Shown: positions 1 to 6,549 of the stretch, one piece after another
Layout of the letters: the number at the start of each line of letters is the position of its first letter
Numbering within the stretch: position 1 is the first letter of the stretch
Origin: Candidatus Dormiibacterota bacterium
GTDB lineage: Bacteria; Chloroflexota; Dormibacteria; Dormibacterales; Dormibacteraceae
NCBI GenBank assembly: GCA_003151665.1
Contig: PLYD01000183.1
Span: 1,461 to 9,435 of the forward strand
DNA length: 7,975 nt
Reading direction: 5' to 3'
Made by a program: the position numbers and the translations under genes
The notes under the pieces: generated by a model
The model's database searches: none
What the model was told of the DNA's origin: nothing
What the model saw: only the letters and a program-made list of their open reading frames with translations

Positions 1-308
1 GTCAGCATGCGGTCGCCGGTATCGATGTTGTCCTTGACGAGTACCGGGACGCCGTGCAGAGGCCCGCGCACCCGGCCTTCGCGGCGCTCATCGTCAAGCC
101 GGTCGGCGATCTCCTCCCAGTCGGGGTTGAGCTCGATCACGGAGCGCAGGCTCGGGCCGACCTGGTCGATGGCCGCCATCCGTTCGAGGTGCATTTCAGC
201 GAGCCGGCGCACGCTCAACTCGCCGCTGTCAAGGCGCCGGCCGAGGTCTGCTATCGAGGCGTCGGCCAGGTCAGGATGCGGTATCAGTTCCGGCCAGCCT
301 AACGCCAG
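1..308 (-). CDS. Amidase-signature (AS) family hydrolase, N-terminal part, cut by the left edge
   Basis: The minus-strand frame reads an amidase N-terminus: a helix-rich stretch (LADASIADLGRRL, then LAEMHLERMAAID and VIELNPDWEEIA), followed by the family hallmark RGPLHGVPVLVKDNIDT. The Lys in VLVKDN (codon 33-35) matches the Lys of the Ser-cisSer-Lys catalytic triad; the two serines would lie beyond the window. AS enzymes hydrolyse amide bonds of carboxamides, amino-acid amides or acylated compounds; the substrate cannot be read from this part. It is the fourth gene of the leftward operon, directly after the aldolase. The start is uncertain. The frame is open back to a stop at 357-359, but it has no ATG, GTG or TTG before the homology begins. 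The first usual codon is TTG at 216-218, which would remove conserved N-terminal sequence. I placed the start at CTG 306-308, one base after the aldolase stop, where translational coupling is plausible. Family call is strong; the start is a guess. Confidence 0.85.
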   Translation of the reverse strand, partial: MALGWPELIPHPDLADASIADLGRRLDSGELSVRRLAEMHLERMAAIDQVGPSLRSVIELNPDWEEIADRLDDERREGRVRGPLHGVPVLVKDNIDTGDRML

Positions 309-309
309 G

Positions 310-1197
310 TCAGCGGGCCACGACCGGGAGCAACTCTTCCGCGAGGCGATCGAGCTCTATCTTCTCGGTGGCATTCAGAGCCCGCAAGGGCATGCGGCAG
401 TCCTCCTCGATTGGCACCCCTCGCCGTACCAGCAAGTGCTTCAGCGCCGCTTGAAACGGAAACCTTTGTACCCGGTCGCGAATCTCGCCCAGACGGTGCG
501 CTCCGGCTGCAGTAGGTCGGCGCACGACCTCAGCCACCGCTTCCGGGAAGGCCGCAGCAAGCCCGGATACGGCGCCAACGGCGCCAGCCGCCATACCGCG
601 ATGGATCAAGGCCTCTGGACCAACGAAGACTTTGAGCCCGTCGAGCAGGTAGGGCTCGAATCGCTCCCACGGGCTGTCCGACACCTTCAGCCCGACCAGG
701 TTGGGCAGCCGCGAGCGCAACTCCTCGATGACGGCGGGCTTCACGGCATAGCCGCTACGCGCGGCGAACTCGTAGATGAAGAAGGGCAGCGGCGCGCACG
801 CGCGTCCAGCCGCTGTGAAGTGTTCGACGAGGGCCGCGTCGTCTGGCGCGTAGTAGGGAGGCGCTATCACCGCCACCGCAGCCGCGCCGACCTCGGCTGC
901 GTGCGCGGCGAGCTCCACCGTGGCGGCAGTCGTCTGCGCGCCGCAGTGGACGATCACTGCCAGCCGCCGGCGCCCGGCACGGACAAAGGCATCCGCGGCG
1001 CCGCGGCGCTCGGCGGTGTTCAGGAGGATGCCCTCACCGGTTGTGCCGAGTGCCAGGATACCGTCGACGCCCGCGGCGGCCAAATGCTCGACCAACGGTC
1101 CGATCGCCTCCAGGTCGACTGCGTCGCCGGCCTCCCGCATCGGCGTCACCGACGCGGAAATGGCACCCCCGAACGCAAACTGGAACGTCTCAGACAA
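310..1197 (-). CDS. Dihydrodipicolinate synthase/N-acetylneuraminate lyase family aldolase
   Basis: A 295-residue (beta/alpha)8-barrel class I aldolase, the usual family length. Key features in order: GTTGEG at 51-56 (substrate carboxylate-binding Thr-Thr), PPYY at 113-116, Tyr142 in IYEFAARSG with Arg147, and the Schiff-base Lys171 in VGLKVSD. The superfamily joins or splits 2-oxo acids, usually pyruvate, with an aldehyde. In DapA the Tyr142 segment usually reads YNVPSRTG; here Glu replaces Asn and Ala replaces Pro, so a catabolic aldolase or lyase role is more likely than lysine biosynthesis. This is supported by neighbours with no link to lysine synthesis. The TTG start is chosen because a strong ribosome binding site (GGAAGGGGG, 1206-1214) lies 8 bases upstream and because the reading frame further upstream is non-homologous. 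The gene starts 2 bases after the dehydrogenase stop, so it is co-transcribed. The true substrate is unknown. Confidence 0.93.
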   Translation of the reverse strand: MSETFQFAFGGAISASVTPMREAGDAVDLEAIGPLVEHLAAAGVDGILALGTTGEGILLNTAERRGAADAFVRAGRRRLAVIVHCGAQTTAATVELAAHAAEVGAAAVAVIAPPYYAPDDAALVEHFTAAGRACAPLPFFIYEFAARSGYAVKPAVIEELRSRLPNLVGLKVSDSPWERFEPYLLDGLKVFVGPEALIHRGMAAGAVGAVSGLAAAFPEAVAEVVRRPTAAGAHRLGEIRDRVQRFPFQAALKHLLVRRGVPIEEDCRMPLRALNATEKIELDRLAEELLPVVAR

Positions 1198-1199
1198 TT

Positions 1200-2243
1200 T
1201 CAGTACCCCCTTCCATAGTCGAACACATTGATGAGAGGGCGCCCGTCGAGGTACCGATGCAGGTTGTCGATGAAGAGGTCGACAAGGCGGTCGTTCTCGT
1301 GTGTCACGGTGCTCGCCGAGTGCGGCGAGATGATGACATTCGGCATTGCCCACAGAACGTTGTCGGCGGGGAGCGGCTCTTTCGCAAAGACATCGAGCGC
1401 GGCGCCGCGCAGACGCCCGGCCTGAAGCATCTCGATCATGGCCTGCTCATCGATGATCGAGCCTCGGCCGACGTTCACCACCACGGCGTGGGCTGGTAGG
1501 AGGGACAAGCGCCGGCGATCGACCAGGTTGGTGGTTTCCGGAGTGTCCGGGGCCGCGATGACAAGAATGTCCGTTTCGGGAAGCGCGGCGTCCAATCCTG
1601 CCGCGTCGACAACCCTGCCCACCCCCGGCGGAGCCTGGCCCCCGACTGTCCTTCGGTGACCAGTCACCTGCATGCCGAGGGCCGAGCTCAACTCGGCGAT
1701 CCTCGATCCCACGCGGCCCAGACCGATCAGCGTCATCCGCGAGCCCAACACTTCCTGACCGCAGAAACGCTCCCAGTGGCGGTCCGCTTTCCAGGTGTCC
1801 GTGCGCGGCATCTCCTTGGCGAAGTAGAGGGCCGCGAGGAGAACGAACTCAGCCAGCGGCTGAGCGTGGATCCCAACGGCGGTGGTGATCAGGAGTGGGG
1901 AGCCGGCCAGACCGAGGTGCTCGACGAGCGGACCGATCCCGGAGCTGGTCGCCTGCACCCAGCGCAGCCGGGGCGCCCGGCTGAGCAAATCCTCCGGCTG
2001 CTCCCAGTCGAACTCGAATGCGACCTCGGCCCGACTGAGGTGCTCTCGCCAGCGCCGGCGCTGCTCAGCGGACAGCGGTCGCGGCGGCCCATGGTGGTCG
2101 GCTTCGTAGCGGATGGTCGGCAGCAGCTCGGGCTCATATATCAACTCGATCCGGTCGGGCTCGGAAGCGGCTATTCGCTCCGCGTGCTTGGGATCCAACC
2201 AACTGGCGATCAAAACCGGAACGGGGCCATCAGTTGCCGGCAT
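1200..2243 (-). CDS. D-2-hydroxyacid dehydrogenase family oxidoreductase
   Basis: A 347-residue cytosolic NAD(P)-dependent dehydrogenase that would interconvert a D-2-hydroxy acid and its 2-oxo acid. The Rossmann fold glycine motif GLGRVG is at 174-179. The catalytic set is complete: Arg260 in NVGRGSIIDE, Glu289 in DVFAKEPLP and His308 in SPHSA. The N-terminal catalytic half contains RLRWVQATSSG at 92-102, typical of the family. After the second Rossmann strand the sequence is TGHRR (194-198) rather than the acidic residue that favours NAD, which suggests NADP(H) use. ATG at 2241-2243 is preferred because AAGG (2252-2255) sits 8 bases upstream; a GTG at 2250-2252 would overlap the aminopeptidase stop by 4 bases and is the alternative. 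It lies between the aminopeptidase and the aldolase with almost no gap. It may supply or remove a 2-oxo acid for the aldolase (inference). It resembles glyoxylate/hydroxypyruvate-reductase-type members, but substrate is not determined. Confidence 0.93.
   Translation of the reverse strand: MPATDGPVPVLIASWLDPKHAERIAASEPDRIELIYEPELLPTIRYEADHHGPPRPLSAEQRRRWREHLSRAEVAFEFDWEQPEDLLSRAPRLRWVQATSSGIGPLVEHLGLAGSPLLITTAVGIHAQPLAEFVLLAALYFAKEMPRTDTWKADRHWERFCGQEVLGSRMTLIGLGRVGSRIAELSSALGMQVTGHRRTVGGQAPPGVGRVVDAAGLDAALPETDILVIAAPDTPETTNLVDRRRLSLLPAHAVVVNVGRGSIIDEQAMIEMLQAGRLRGAALDVFAKEPLPADNVLWAMPNVIISPHSASTVTHENDRLVDLFIDNLHRYLDGRPLINVFDYGRGY
1206..1214 (-). promoter_or_regulatory. Ribosome binding site of the aldolase, deciding a TTG start
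   Basis: GGAAGGGGG on the minus strand ends 8 bases before TTG 1195-1197. It lies in the last codons of the dehydrogenase. No ATG or GTG is available between it and the conserved aldolase N-terminus, so it fixes the unusual TTG start. Confidence 0.7.
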
Positions 2244-2248
2244 CGGCG

Positions 2249-3742
2249 TCACCTTTTTGTAGATTGGGCGGCCATCAACTCGGCGAGTCTGTAGCAGAGC
2301 CGTGTTCCCGCACCCAGCGGGCCGCGGGGGATGTCTCGGTGGGCTTGGTTCTCGTTCCAGTGGCTGCCGGCGATGTCGAGATGGACCCAGGGCCGCCCCT
2401 CGACAAACTCGCCGATGAACATCGCGGCCGTGATCACGCCTGCCTCGCCATAATCTGAGTTCTTGAGGTCGGCGCTCTGACTCTGGAGCAGCGCCCGAAA
2501 GTCGGGGTAGATCGGCAGCCGCCAGACGCGGTCTCCTGCCGCCTCGGCCGCCGCGGCCACCTGCTCCCACAGCGTGTCGTCATTGCTGACTGCCGCCGAG
2601 GCAGCATGACCGAGGGCCGCCCGCGCGTCGCCGGTCAGAGTTGCCAGGTCGACAACATGAGTGGCGCCTGACCGCAGAGCGTAGGTAATCGCGTCGGCCA
2701 GCACAAGCCGCCCCTCAGCGTCGGTGTTCAGCACCTCGACGGTCTTGCCCGAAGCGCTGGTCCACACATCTCCTGGCCGCTGTGCGCCGCGACCAGGCAA
2801 GTTCTCCGCCACAGCGATCACAGCCATCACGTTGATGGCAAGGCGGCTCTCGGCCACGACCTCTATCGCCGCCAGCACGGCGGCCGCTCCGCCCATATCG
2901 CCGCGCATCTTGACCATGCCATCCGCGGACTTCAGCGAGAGCCCGCCACTGTCGAAGGTGATGCCCTTGCCGACCAGCGCCAGGCTGGGACCGTCGCTGG
3001 CGCCTCCCCTATATGTCAGCCTGATCAGCCGCGGCTCATCATCGGAGGCCGCGCCAACCGCGGCCAGGAGGTTGTAACCACCTGCCGTCAGCGCCTCGGC
3101 TCCGAGGGTTTCGCAGTCCAGCTCCAACCGGCCCGCAAGCTCGCGAGCGATGGCTTCGAGGCGATTCGGGCCCAACTCGTTGGCCGGCATGTTCTGCCAC
3201 TCGCGAGCTCTGGCGGTGGCCTCGCCGAGACGCCGGAAGACATCAACCGCTCCGGCCGGCGCGTCGCCGAAGCCAACCAGGATCAGCTCGGTGAGCGGCG
3301 CCGGGTGGCCGCCTGTGCTCCGGGCCCGGCGGTCCCAGCTGCCAGCTACGCAACCCTCGATGACAGGACCAAGATCCGCTGGGCGGAGCGCGCCGGCCCT
3401 GAGCACCGCGATCCTTCCGTGGCCGAACTTCCGCGCTACCCCCACCATCTCCTGGTGCGCGAAGCGGAGTCGGGAGCCGTCAAGGTCAGCGGCGGCACCA
3501 AGCCCATATAGAAGGATGCGGGGAGTCGCGAGGCCCGCGGCGGCGGGCAAGAGCAGGACCTCGTGTAGACGGCCGCCGTGCTCTCCCGAAGCGACAAACG
3601 CCGCCGCAGCCGGGTCGAGCTCCAAGAGCACAGGGTCCGCGGGCTCACCCGACATGACCGGGACCGCGAGAACGTCGGCAGCGACTGTAGCCGCCCCGAC
3701 ACGGGAGGCCACCAACACGTTGACTGCCCGACTCTTCTTCAC
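2249..3742 (-). CDS. pepA: M17 family leucyl aminopeptidase
   Basis: A 497-residue metallo-aminopeptidase of the M17 family, which removes N-terminal residues from peptides in the cytosol as a hexamer with two metal ions. The C-terminal catalytic domain carries the family signature NTDAEGRL at 339-346. All ligand and catalytic positions match E. coli PepA with a constant offset of 11: Lys259, Asp264, Asp282, Asp341 and Glu343 for the metals, and Lys271 and Arg345 for catalysis. WVHLDIAG at 452-459 is also typical. The N-terminal domain (about 1-150) is divergent, as usual for this family. The GTG start at 3740-3742 is chosen because AGGA lies 10 bases upstream and the N-terminal strand (SRAVNVLVASRVGA) follows at once; the frame continues upstream into the intergenic region without homology. 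It is the first gene of the leftward operon, divergent from a peptide importer, so it probably degrades imported peptides. It could also have a narrower, cluster-specific substrate. Confidence 0.95.
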   Translation of the reverse strand: MKKSRAVNVLVASRVGAATVAADVLAVPVMSGEPADPVLLELDPAAAAFVASGEHGGRLHEVLLLPAAAGLATPRILLYGLGAAADLDGSRLRFAHQEMVGVARKFGHGRIAVLRAGALRPADLGPVIEGCVAGSWDRRARSTGGHPAPLTELILVGFGDAPAGAVDVFRRLGEATARAREWQNMPANELGPNRLEAIARELAGRLELDCETLGAEALTAGGYNLLAAVGAASDDEPRLIRLTYRGGASDGPSLALVGKGITFDSGGLSLKSADGMVKMRGDMGGAAAVLAAIEVVAESRLAINVMAVIAVAENLPGRGAQRPGDVWTSASGKTVEVLNTDAEGRLVLADAITYALRSGATHVVDLATLTGDARAALGHAASAAVSNDDTLWEQVAAAAEAAGDRVWRLPIYPDFRALLQSQSADLKNSDYGEAGVITAAMFIGEFVEGRPWVHLDIAGSHWNENQAHRDIPRGPLGAGTRLCYRLAELMAAQSTKR

Positions 3743-3752
3743 CGAAAGGAAT

Positions 3753-3756
3753 TCCT
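3753..3756 (-). promoter_or_regulatory. Ribosome binding site of the M17 aminopeptidase
   Basis: AGGA on the minus strand lies 10 bases before the GTG at 3740-3742 and is the main reason for choosing that start. It sits inside the perfect 10-bp palindrome AGGAATTCCT (3747-3756), so the site could be partly self-paired in RNA or overlap a protein-binding site. Confidence 0.5.
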
Positions 3757-3853
3757 GTGTGGCATATAGATATCTTAGGCTCGTAAAAGAGCTCGGAATT
3801 CTGAAAACGGCCATCGCCGCCACGAAGATGTATATTGGCGCGGTTTAGATATT

Positions 3854-3864
3854 TCTCGCCGAGA
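3854..3864. repeat. Short inverted repeat TCTCG-C-CGAGA, possible operator
   Basis: Perfect 5-bp arms around a single base, lying 44 bases before the binding-protein ATG and downstream of the TATATT -10 candidate. The position would suit a repressor site on the transporter promoter. Symmetry this short can occur by chance, and no regulator is seen. Confidence 0.3.
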
Positions 3865-3891
3865 TCTGTATGTATCGAGGCGGGTTTTGGG

Positions 3892-3896
3892 GGAGG
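3892..3896 (+). promoter_or_regulatory. Ribosome binding site of the binding protein
   Basis: GGAGG, inside the run GGGGGAGG (3889-3896), lies 12 bases before the ATG at 3909. The spacing is slightly long, but this is the only strong Shine-Dalgarno sequence nearby. It lies downstream of the alternative ATG at 3870, so it supports the 3909 start. Confidence 0.6.
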
Positions 3897-3908
3897 TACA
3901 GCCGTCAG

Positions 3909-5492
3909 ATGCAGCGACGCACCACGTTCTTGATAGCCACCCTGAGCGTTCTCGCGGTTCTCCTCGCGGCCTGCGGGACCAGCGGGGGCTCGACCGGCAC
4001 TACGGGCAAGACACTCGTCGTCGATGACGCCTACACATGGGACTTCAGCAAGGACACCGACCCGAGTCGGGGCGGCGTCGACTTCGATGCCGATCCATTC
4101 TTCCACGCGATCTACGACAGCCTGCTCACCTTCAAGCTGGGTGACTCCTCAACACCCATACCGCTGGTCGCTCAGTCCTATACCGTCTCGGCAGACGCCA
4201 AGACGTTCACCTTCATCATCCGCAAGGACGTGAAGTTCGCCGACGGGACCCCCCTGACCGCGCATGACGTCGAGTTCACTTTCAACCGACTCCTGAACCT
4301 CCACGACAACCCCGTCTACCTTTTGGACGGGATCACTTCGATGAAGGCAACCGACGACTACACCTTCGTGCTCACCTCCTCGGTCCCGAACCCAGCGATC
4401 CCATTCATCGTGACCAATCCGGCCCTCGGCATCATCAACTCCAAACTGCTGATGGCGCATGGCGGGACTGACGCCGCCAATGCCGCCACGGCCGACTCCG
4501 CCCACGACTTCCTGGGGACGACTTCGGTCGGCAGCGGGCCGTACACGATGGCCTCGGTCAGCACATCGGAGGTCGTTCTGAAAGCGAATACCAACTATTG
4601 GGGCCCTGACAAGCCCAACTTCGGGACCGTGATCTTCCGTAATGTCGCCGCCGCGACTCAGCTGATCGAGATTCAGAAGGCGTCCAACCAGATCGAGCTC
4701 AGCCTGTCCGGCGACCAGGCTGCCAGCCTGACGAGCAATAGCGCGCTGACCGTGACGAGCTTCACCTCGCCCAACATCACGTTCGCGTTCTGCAATATCA
4801 AGACCACACCAGCCTGTGCCAACCAACACTTCGTCAACGCCATCCGTTACGGCATCGACTACCAGGCCCTAGTAAGCGTGGCCGGGGCGGGATCGGCCCA
4901 GGCGCCCGGCGTCGTGCCCACCCAGTTCCTCGGTGCCCTCACACAGGCGCAGGCGATCCAGCGGGACGTGACCAAGGCCAAGAGCGAGCTCCAGGCATCG
5001 GGTATCACCAATCCCACCATCCAGCTCGATTACACGATCAGTAGCACCGGGCTCAACGACTCGCTGGCGGCCAAGATCAAGGCCAACCTGGCGGACGTTG
5101 GCATCACCGTCAACCTCAACGGCCAACCCAGCTCGATCGCGACGCCAAACTACCGCGGTGCCAAATACCACCTTGGCCTCGCCGGCTGGGCACCCGACTA
5201 CCCGGACCCCAACGACTACCTGGCGTTCCTGCCCGGCCAGCTGGTCGGCTTGCGCGCCGGCTGGCCCACCGGCGCCGCTCCGGATATCGAGGCTCTCGGC
5301 GCCAGGGCGGGCTCAACACCCGACAATGCCACGCGTGGCCCGCTCTTTCAGCAGCTGCAGACTCTGCTCAACCAGGAGAGCCCGATGCTGCCACTCATTC
5401 AGCCCGGGCAGTCCGTGGTAGGGACGAAAAACCTCACAAATGTCACTTACAGCCCAGTCTGGTACCTCGACCTCGCCTCGATCGGCACCTAA
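3909..5492 (+). CDS. Peptide-type ABC transporter substrate-binding lipoprotein (SBP family 5)
   Basis: A 527-residue extracytoplasmic solute-binding protein of the DppA/OppA type, which captures the ligand and delivers it to the permeases encoded next. The N-terminus is a textbook lipoprotein signal: MQRR, a hydrophobic core, then the lipobox LLAAC with Cys22 as the lipidated residue, followed by a Gly/Ser/Thr-rich linker (GTSGGSTGTTG). The family signature appears around 100-130 (IIRKDVKFADGTPLTAHDVEF), and the C-terminal lobe has GWAPDYPDPNDYLAFL near 424-440, typical of peptide-binding members. The start at 3909 is chosen over the in-frame ATG at 3870 because it begins directly with the signal peptide and follows GGAGG. 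Its 3' end overlaps the first permease by 53 bases and is followed at once by a strong stem-loop. Family 5 also includes nickel, haem, sugar and opine binders, so 'peptide' is the likeliest class and not a proven ligand. Confidence 0.95.
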   Translation: MQRRTTFLIATLSVLAVLLAACGTSGGSTGTTGKTLVVDDAYTWDFSKDTDPSRGGVDFDADPFFHAIYDSLLTFKLGDSSTPIPLVAQSYTVSADAKTFTFIIRKDVKFADGTPLTAHDVEFTFNRLLNLHDNPVYLLDGITSMKATDDYTFVLTSSVPNPAIPFIVTNPALGIINSKLLMAHGGTDAANAATADSAHDFLGTTSVGSGPYTMASVSTSEVVLKANTNYWGPDKPNFGTVIFRNVAAATQLIEIQKASNQIELSLSGDQAASLTSNSALTVTSFTSPNITFAFCNIKTTPACANQHFVNAIRYGIDYQALVSVAGAGSAQAPGVVPTQFLGALTQAQAIQRDVTKAKSELQASGITNPTIQLDYTISSTGLNDSLAAKIKANLADVGITVNLNGQPSSIATPNYRGAKYHLGLAGWAPDYPDPNDYLAFLPGQLVGLRAGWPTGAAPDIEALGARAGSTPDNATRGPLFQQLQTLLNQESPMLPLIQPGQSVVGTKNLTNVTYSPVWYLDLASIGT

Positions 5493-6549
5493 ATCGCTGG
5501 GAGCGGCGCTGGCAAGGCGCCGCTCCCAACATCCCCTTCTCTTCTTCATCGGCCGACGCCTCGTCTCATTGGTATTTCTCTGCCTAGCGGTAAGCGTGAT
5601 GGCGTTCGTCCTCACCCACCTCGTGCCAGGTGACCCAGCCGTTGCGAACCTCGGTGACCGGGCCTCTGCCGACCCTGTGGCGGTGCGCATCTATCGAGAG
5701 CACTTCGGGCTCGACAAGCCCCTTCCGGTCCAGTACTTCGTGTATCTGGGGAACCTACTTCACGGCGACCTGGGTGAGTCCGAGCAGAGCCAGCGGCCGG
5801 TCAGCACCGACCTCGCCGAGTACATCCCGGCAACCGCAGAGCTCGCCATCACCTCGATTGTGCTCGCCTGCCTTCTCGGCATCACGCTGGGAGTCATCGC
5901 CGCGCTGAATCGCAACCGGCTCTCCGACCAGATCATCCGGGTCGTGTCCCTGGGAGGGATGTCCACGCCGCAGTTCTGGCTCGCCCTGGTGGCGCTCTAC
6001 GTCTTCTTTTACAAGCTGAGCTGGGTTCCCGGCAGCGGTCGCCTTGATGCTATCGTGCTGCCGCCGCCCCATCTGACCGGGCTGTTCACCATCGACTCGC
6101 TGGCGGCCGGCCAGTTCGATGTTTTCGCAAACAGCATTCAGCACCTGATCTTGCCGGCCTGCGTCCTAGCCGCCTTCAATATGGGGCTCTTTACCCGCTT
6201 CACCCGCTCGGCGGTGCTCGAGGTGCTGGAGAACGACTACGTGCGAACCGCGCGCGCCAAAGGGCTTCCCGAGTTGACGGTCGTGTTCCGGCACATACTG
6301 CGAGCCGCCTCGCCGCCAATACTGACCGTGGTCGGACTTGCCTTCGGCAACGTTATGACTGGCACCGTCCTTGTCGAGAACATCTTCTCCTGGCCGGGAA
6401 TCGGCCAGTACTCGTACAGGAGCGCGACCGCTCTCGACCTGCCGGCGATCGTCGGCGTGATGCTTTTCGTGGCGATCGTTTACATCCTGGTCAACATGGT
6501 CGTCGACATCCTCTACGGCGTCATCGATCCAAGGGTGCAGCTCGCGTGA
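5440..6549 (+). CDS. DppB-type ABC transporter permease
   Basis: A 369-residue inner-membrane permease of the peptide/nickel importer family, one half of the translocation channel. After a hydrophilic N-terminal stretch (1-32, rich in Ser, Thr, Pro and Arg) comes the family start FFIGRR, a first membrane helix (about 41-60) and the conserved HLVPGDPA (60-67). About five more membrane segments follow. The cytoplasmic EAA coupling loop is around 266-290 (DYVRTARAKGLPE), then the conserved VENIFSWPGIG (312-322) and a final helix near 335-355. Length is slightly above the usual 305-340 because of the N-terminal extension. ATG 5440 lies 53 bases inside the binding-protein gene. It is the only ATG, GTG or TTG before the first helix; the next, a TTG within SLVFL, would destroy that helix. 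The stem-loop at 5498-5528 therefore lies in its early coding region. It ends in a GTGA overlap with the next permease. Confidence 0.93.
   Translation: MSLTAQSGTSTSPRSAPKSLGAALARRRSQHPLLFFIGRRLVSLVFLCLAVSVMAFVLTHLVPGDPAVANLGDRASADPVAVRIYREHFGLDKPLPVQYFVYLGNLLHGDLGESEQSQRPVSTDLAEYIPATAELAITSIVLACLLGITLGVIAALNRNRLSDQIIRVVSLGGMSTPQFWLALVALYVFFYKLSWVPGSGRLDAIVLPPPHLTGLFTIDSLAAGQFDVFANSIQHLILPACVLAAFNMGLFTRFTRSAVLEVLENDYVRTARAKGLPELTVVFRHILRAASPPILTVVGLAFGNVMTGTVLVENIFSWPGIGQYSYRSATALDLPAIVGVMLFVAIVYILVNMVVDILYGVIDPRVQLA
5498..5528 (+). other. Perfect 12-bp stem-loop at the binding-protein/permease junction
   Basis: Arms TGGGAGCGGCGC (5498-5509) and GCGCCGCTCCCA (5517-5528) are exact reverse complements around a 7-base loop, TGGCAAG. 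It begins 6 bases after the binding-protein stop codon and lies inside the N-terminal coding part of the overlapping permease. The bases after it (AACATCCCCTTCTC) lack a T run, so a standard Rho-independent terminator is unlikely. A stem at this place commonly protects the 3' end of binding-protein mRNA or reduces expression of downstream permease genes, giving an excess of binding protein; that role is inferred. Confidence 0.75.

Larger units (their letters stand above)
3743..3908. promoter_or_regulatory. Divergent intergenic region with both operon promoters
   Basis: This 166-bp gap separates the aminopeptidase start (minus strand) from the binding-protein start (plus strand) and is visibly richer in A and T than the genes around it. 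Both operons must be transcribed from here unless transcripts come from outside. A plus-strand -10-like TATATT lies at 3831-3836 and a minus-strand TAAGAT at 3772-3777, but neither has a convincing -35 at normal spacing, so exact promoters are not called. Short palindromes cluster here: AGGAATTCCT (3747-3756), AGATATCT (3768-3775), GAGCTC (3789-3794) and TCTCG-C-CGAGA (3854-3864). No regulator gene is adjacent within the window. Confidence 0.6.

Noticed and set aside
7..1218. 403-codon open frame on the plus strand
   Set aside because: It lies antisense to the amidase and aldolase, shows no recognisable domain, and is Arg/Ser/Gly-rich in the way high-GC shadow frames are.
2244..2252. GTG 2250-2252 as the dehydrogenase start
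   Set aside because: It is possible through a 4-base overlap, but ATG 2241-2243 has a better-spaced AAGG; the difference is only three residues.
3150..3848. 232-codon plus-strand frame opposite the aminopeptidase
   Set aside because: It is a low-complexity Ala/Arg/Ser/Pro shadow of a gene with every M17 catalytic residue intact.
3870..3908. Upstream ATG as the start of the binding protein
   Set aside because: It would place 13 residues with aromatic and charged side chains before the lipoprotein signal, has no good ribosome site, and the GGAGG lies after it.
3645..4106. 153-codon minus-strand frame across the intergenic region
   Set aside because: It overlaps the aminopeptidase N-terminus and the binding-protein signal peptide in other frames and has no recognisable features.
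5498..5540. Rho-independent terminator after the binding protein
   Set aside because: The stem is strong, but no T run follows, and it lies within the coding sequence of the next gene of the same operon.
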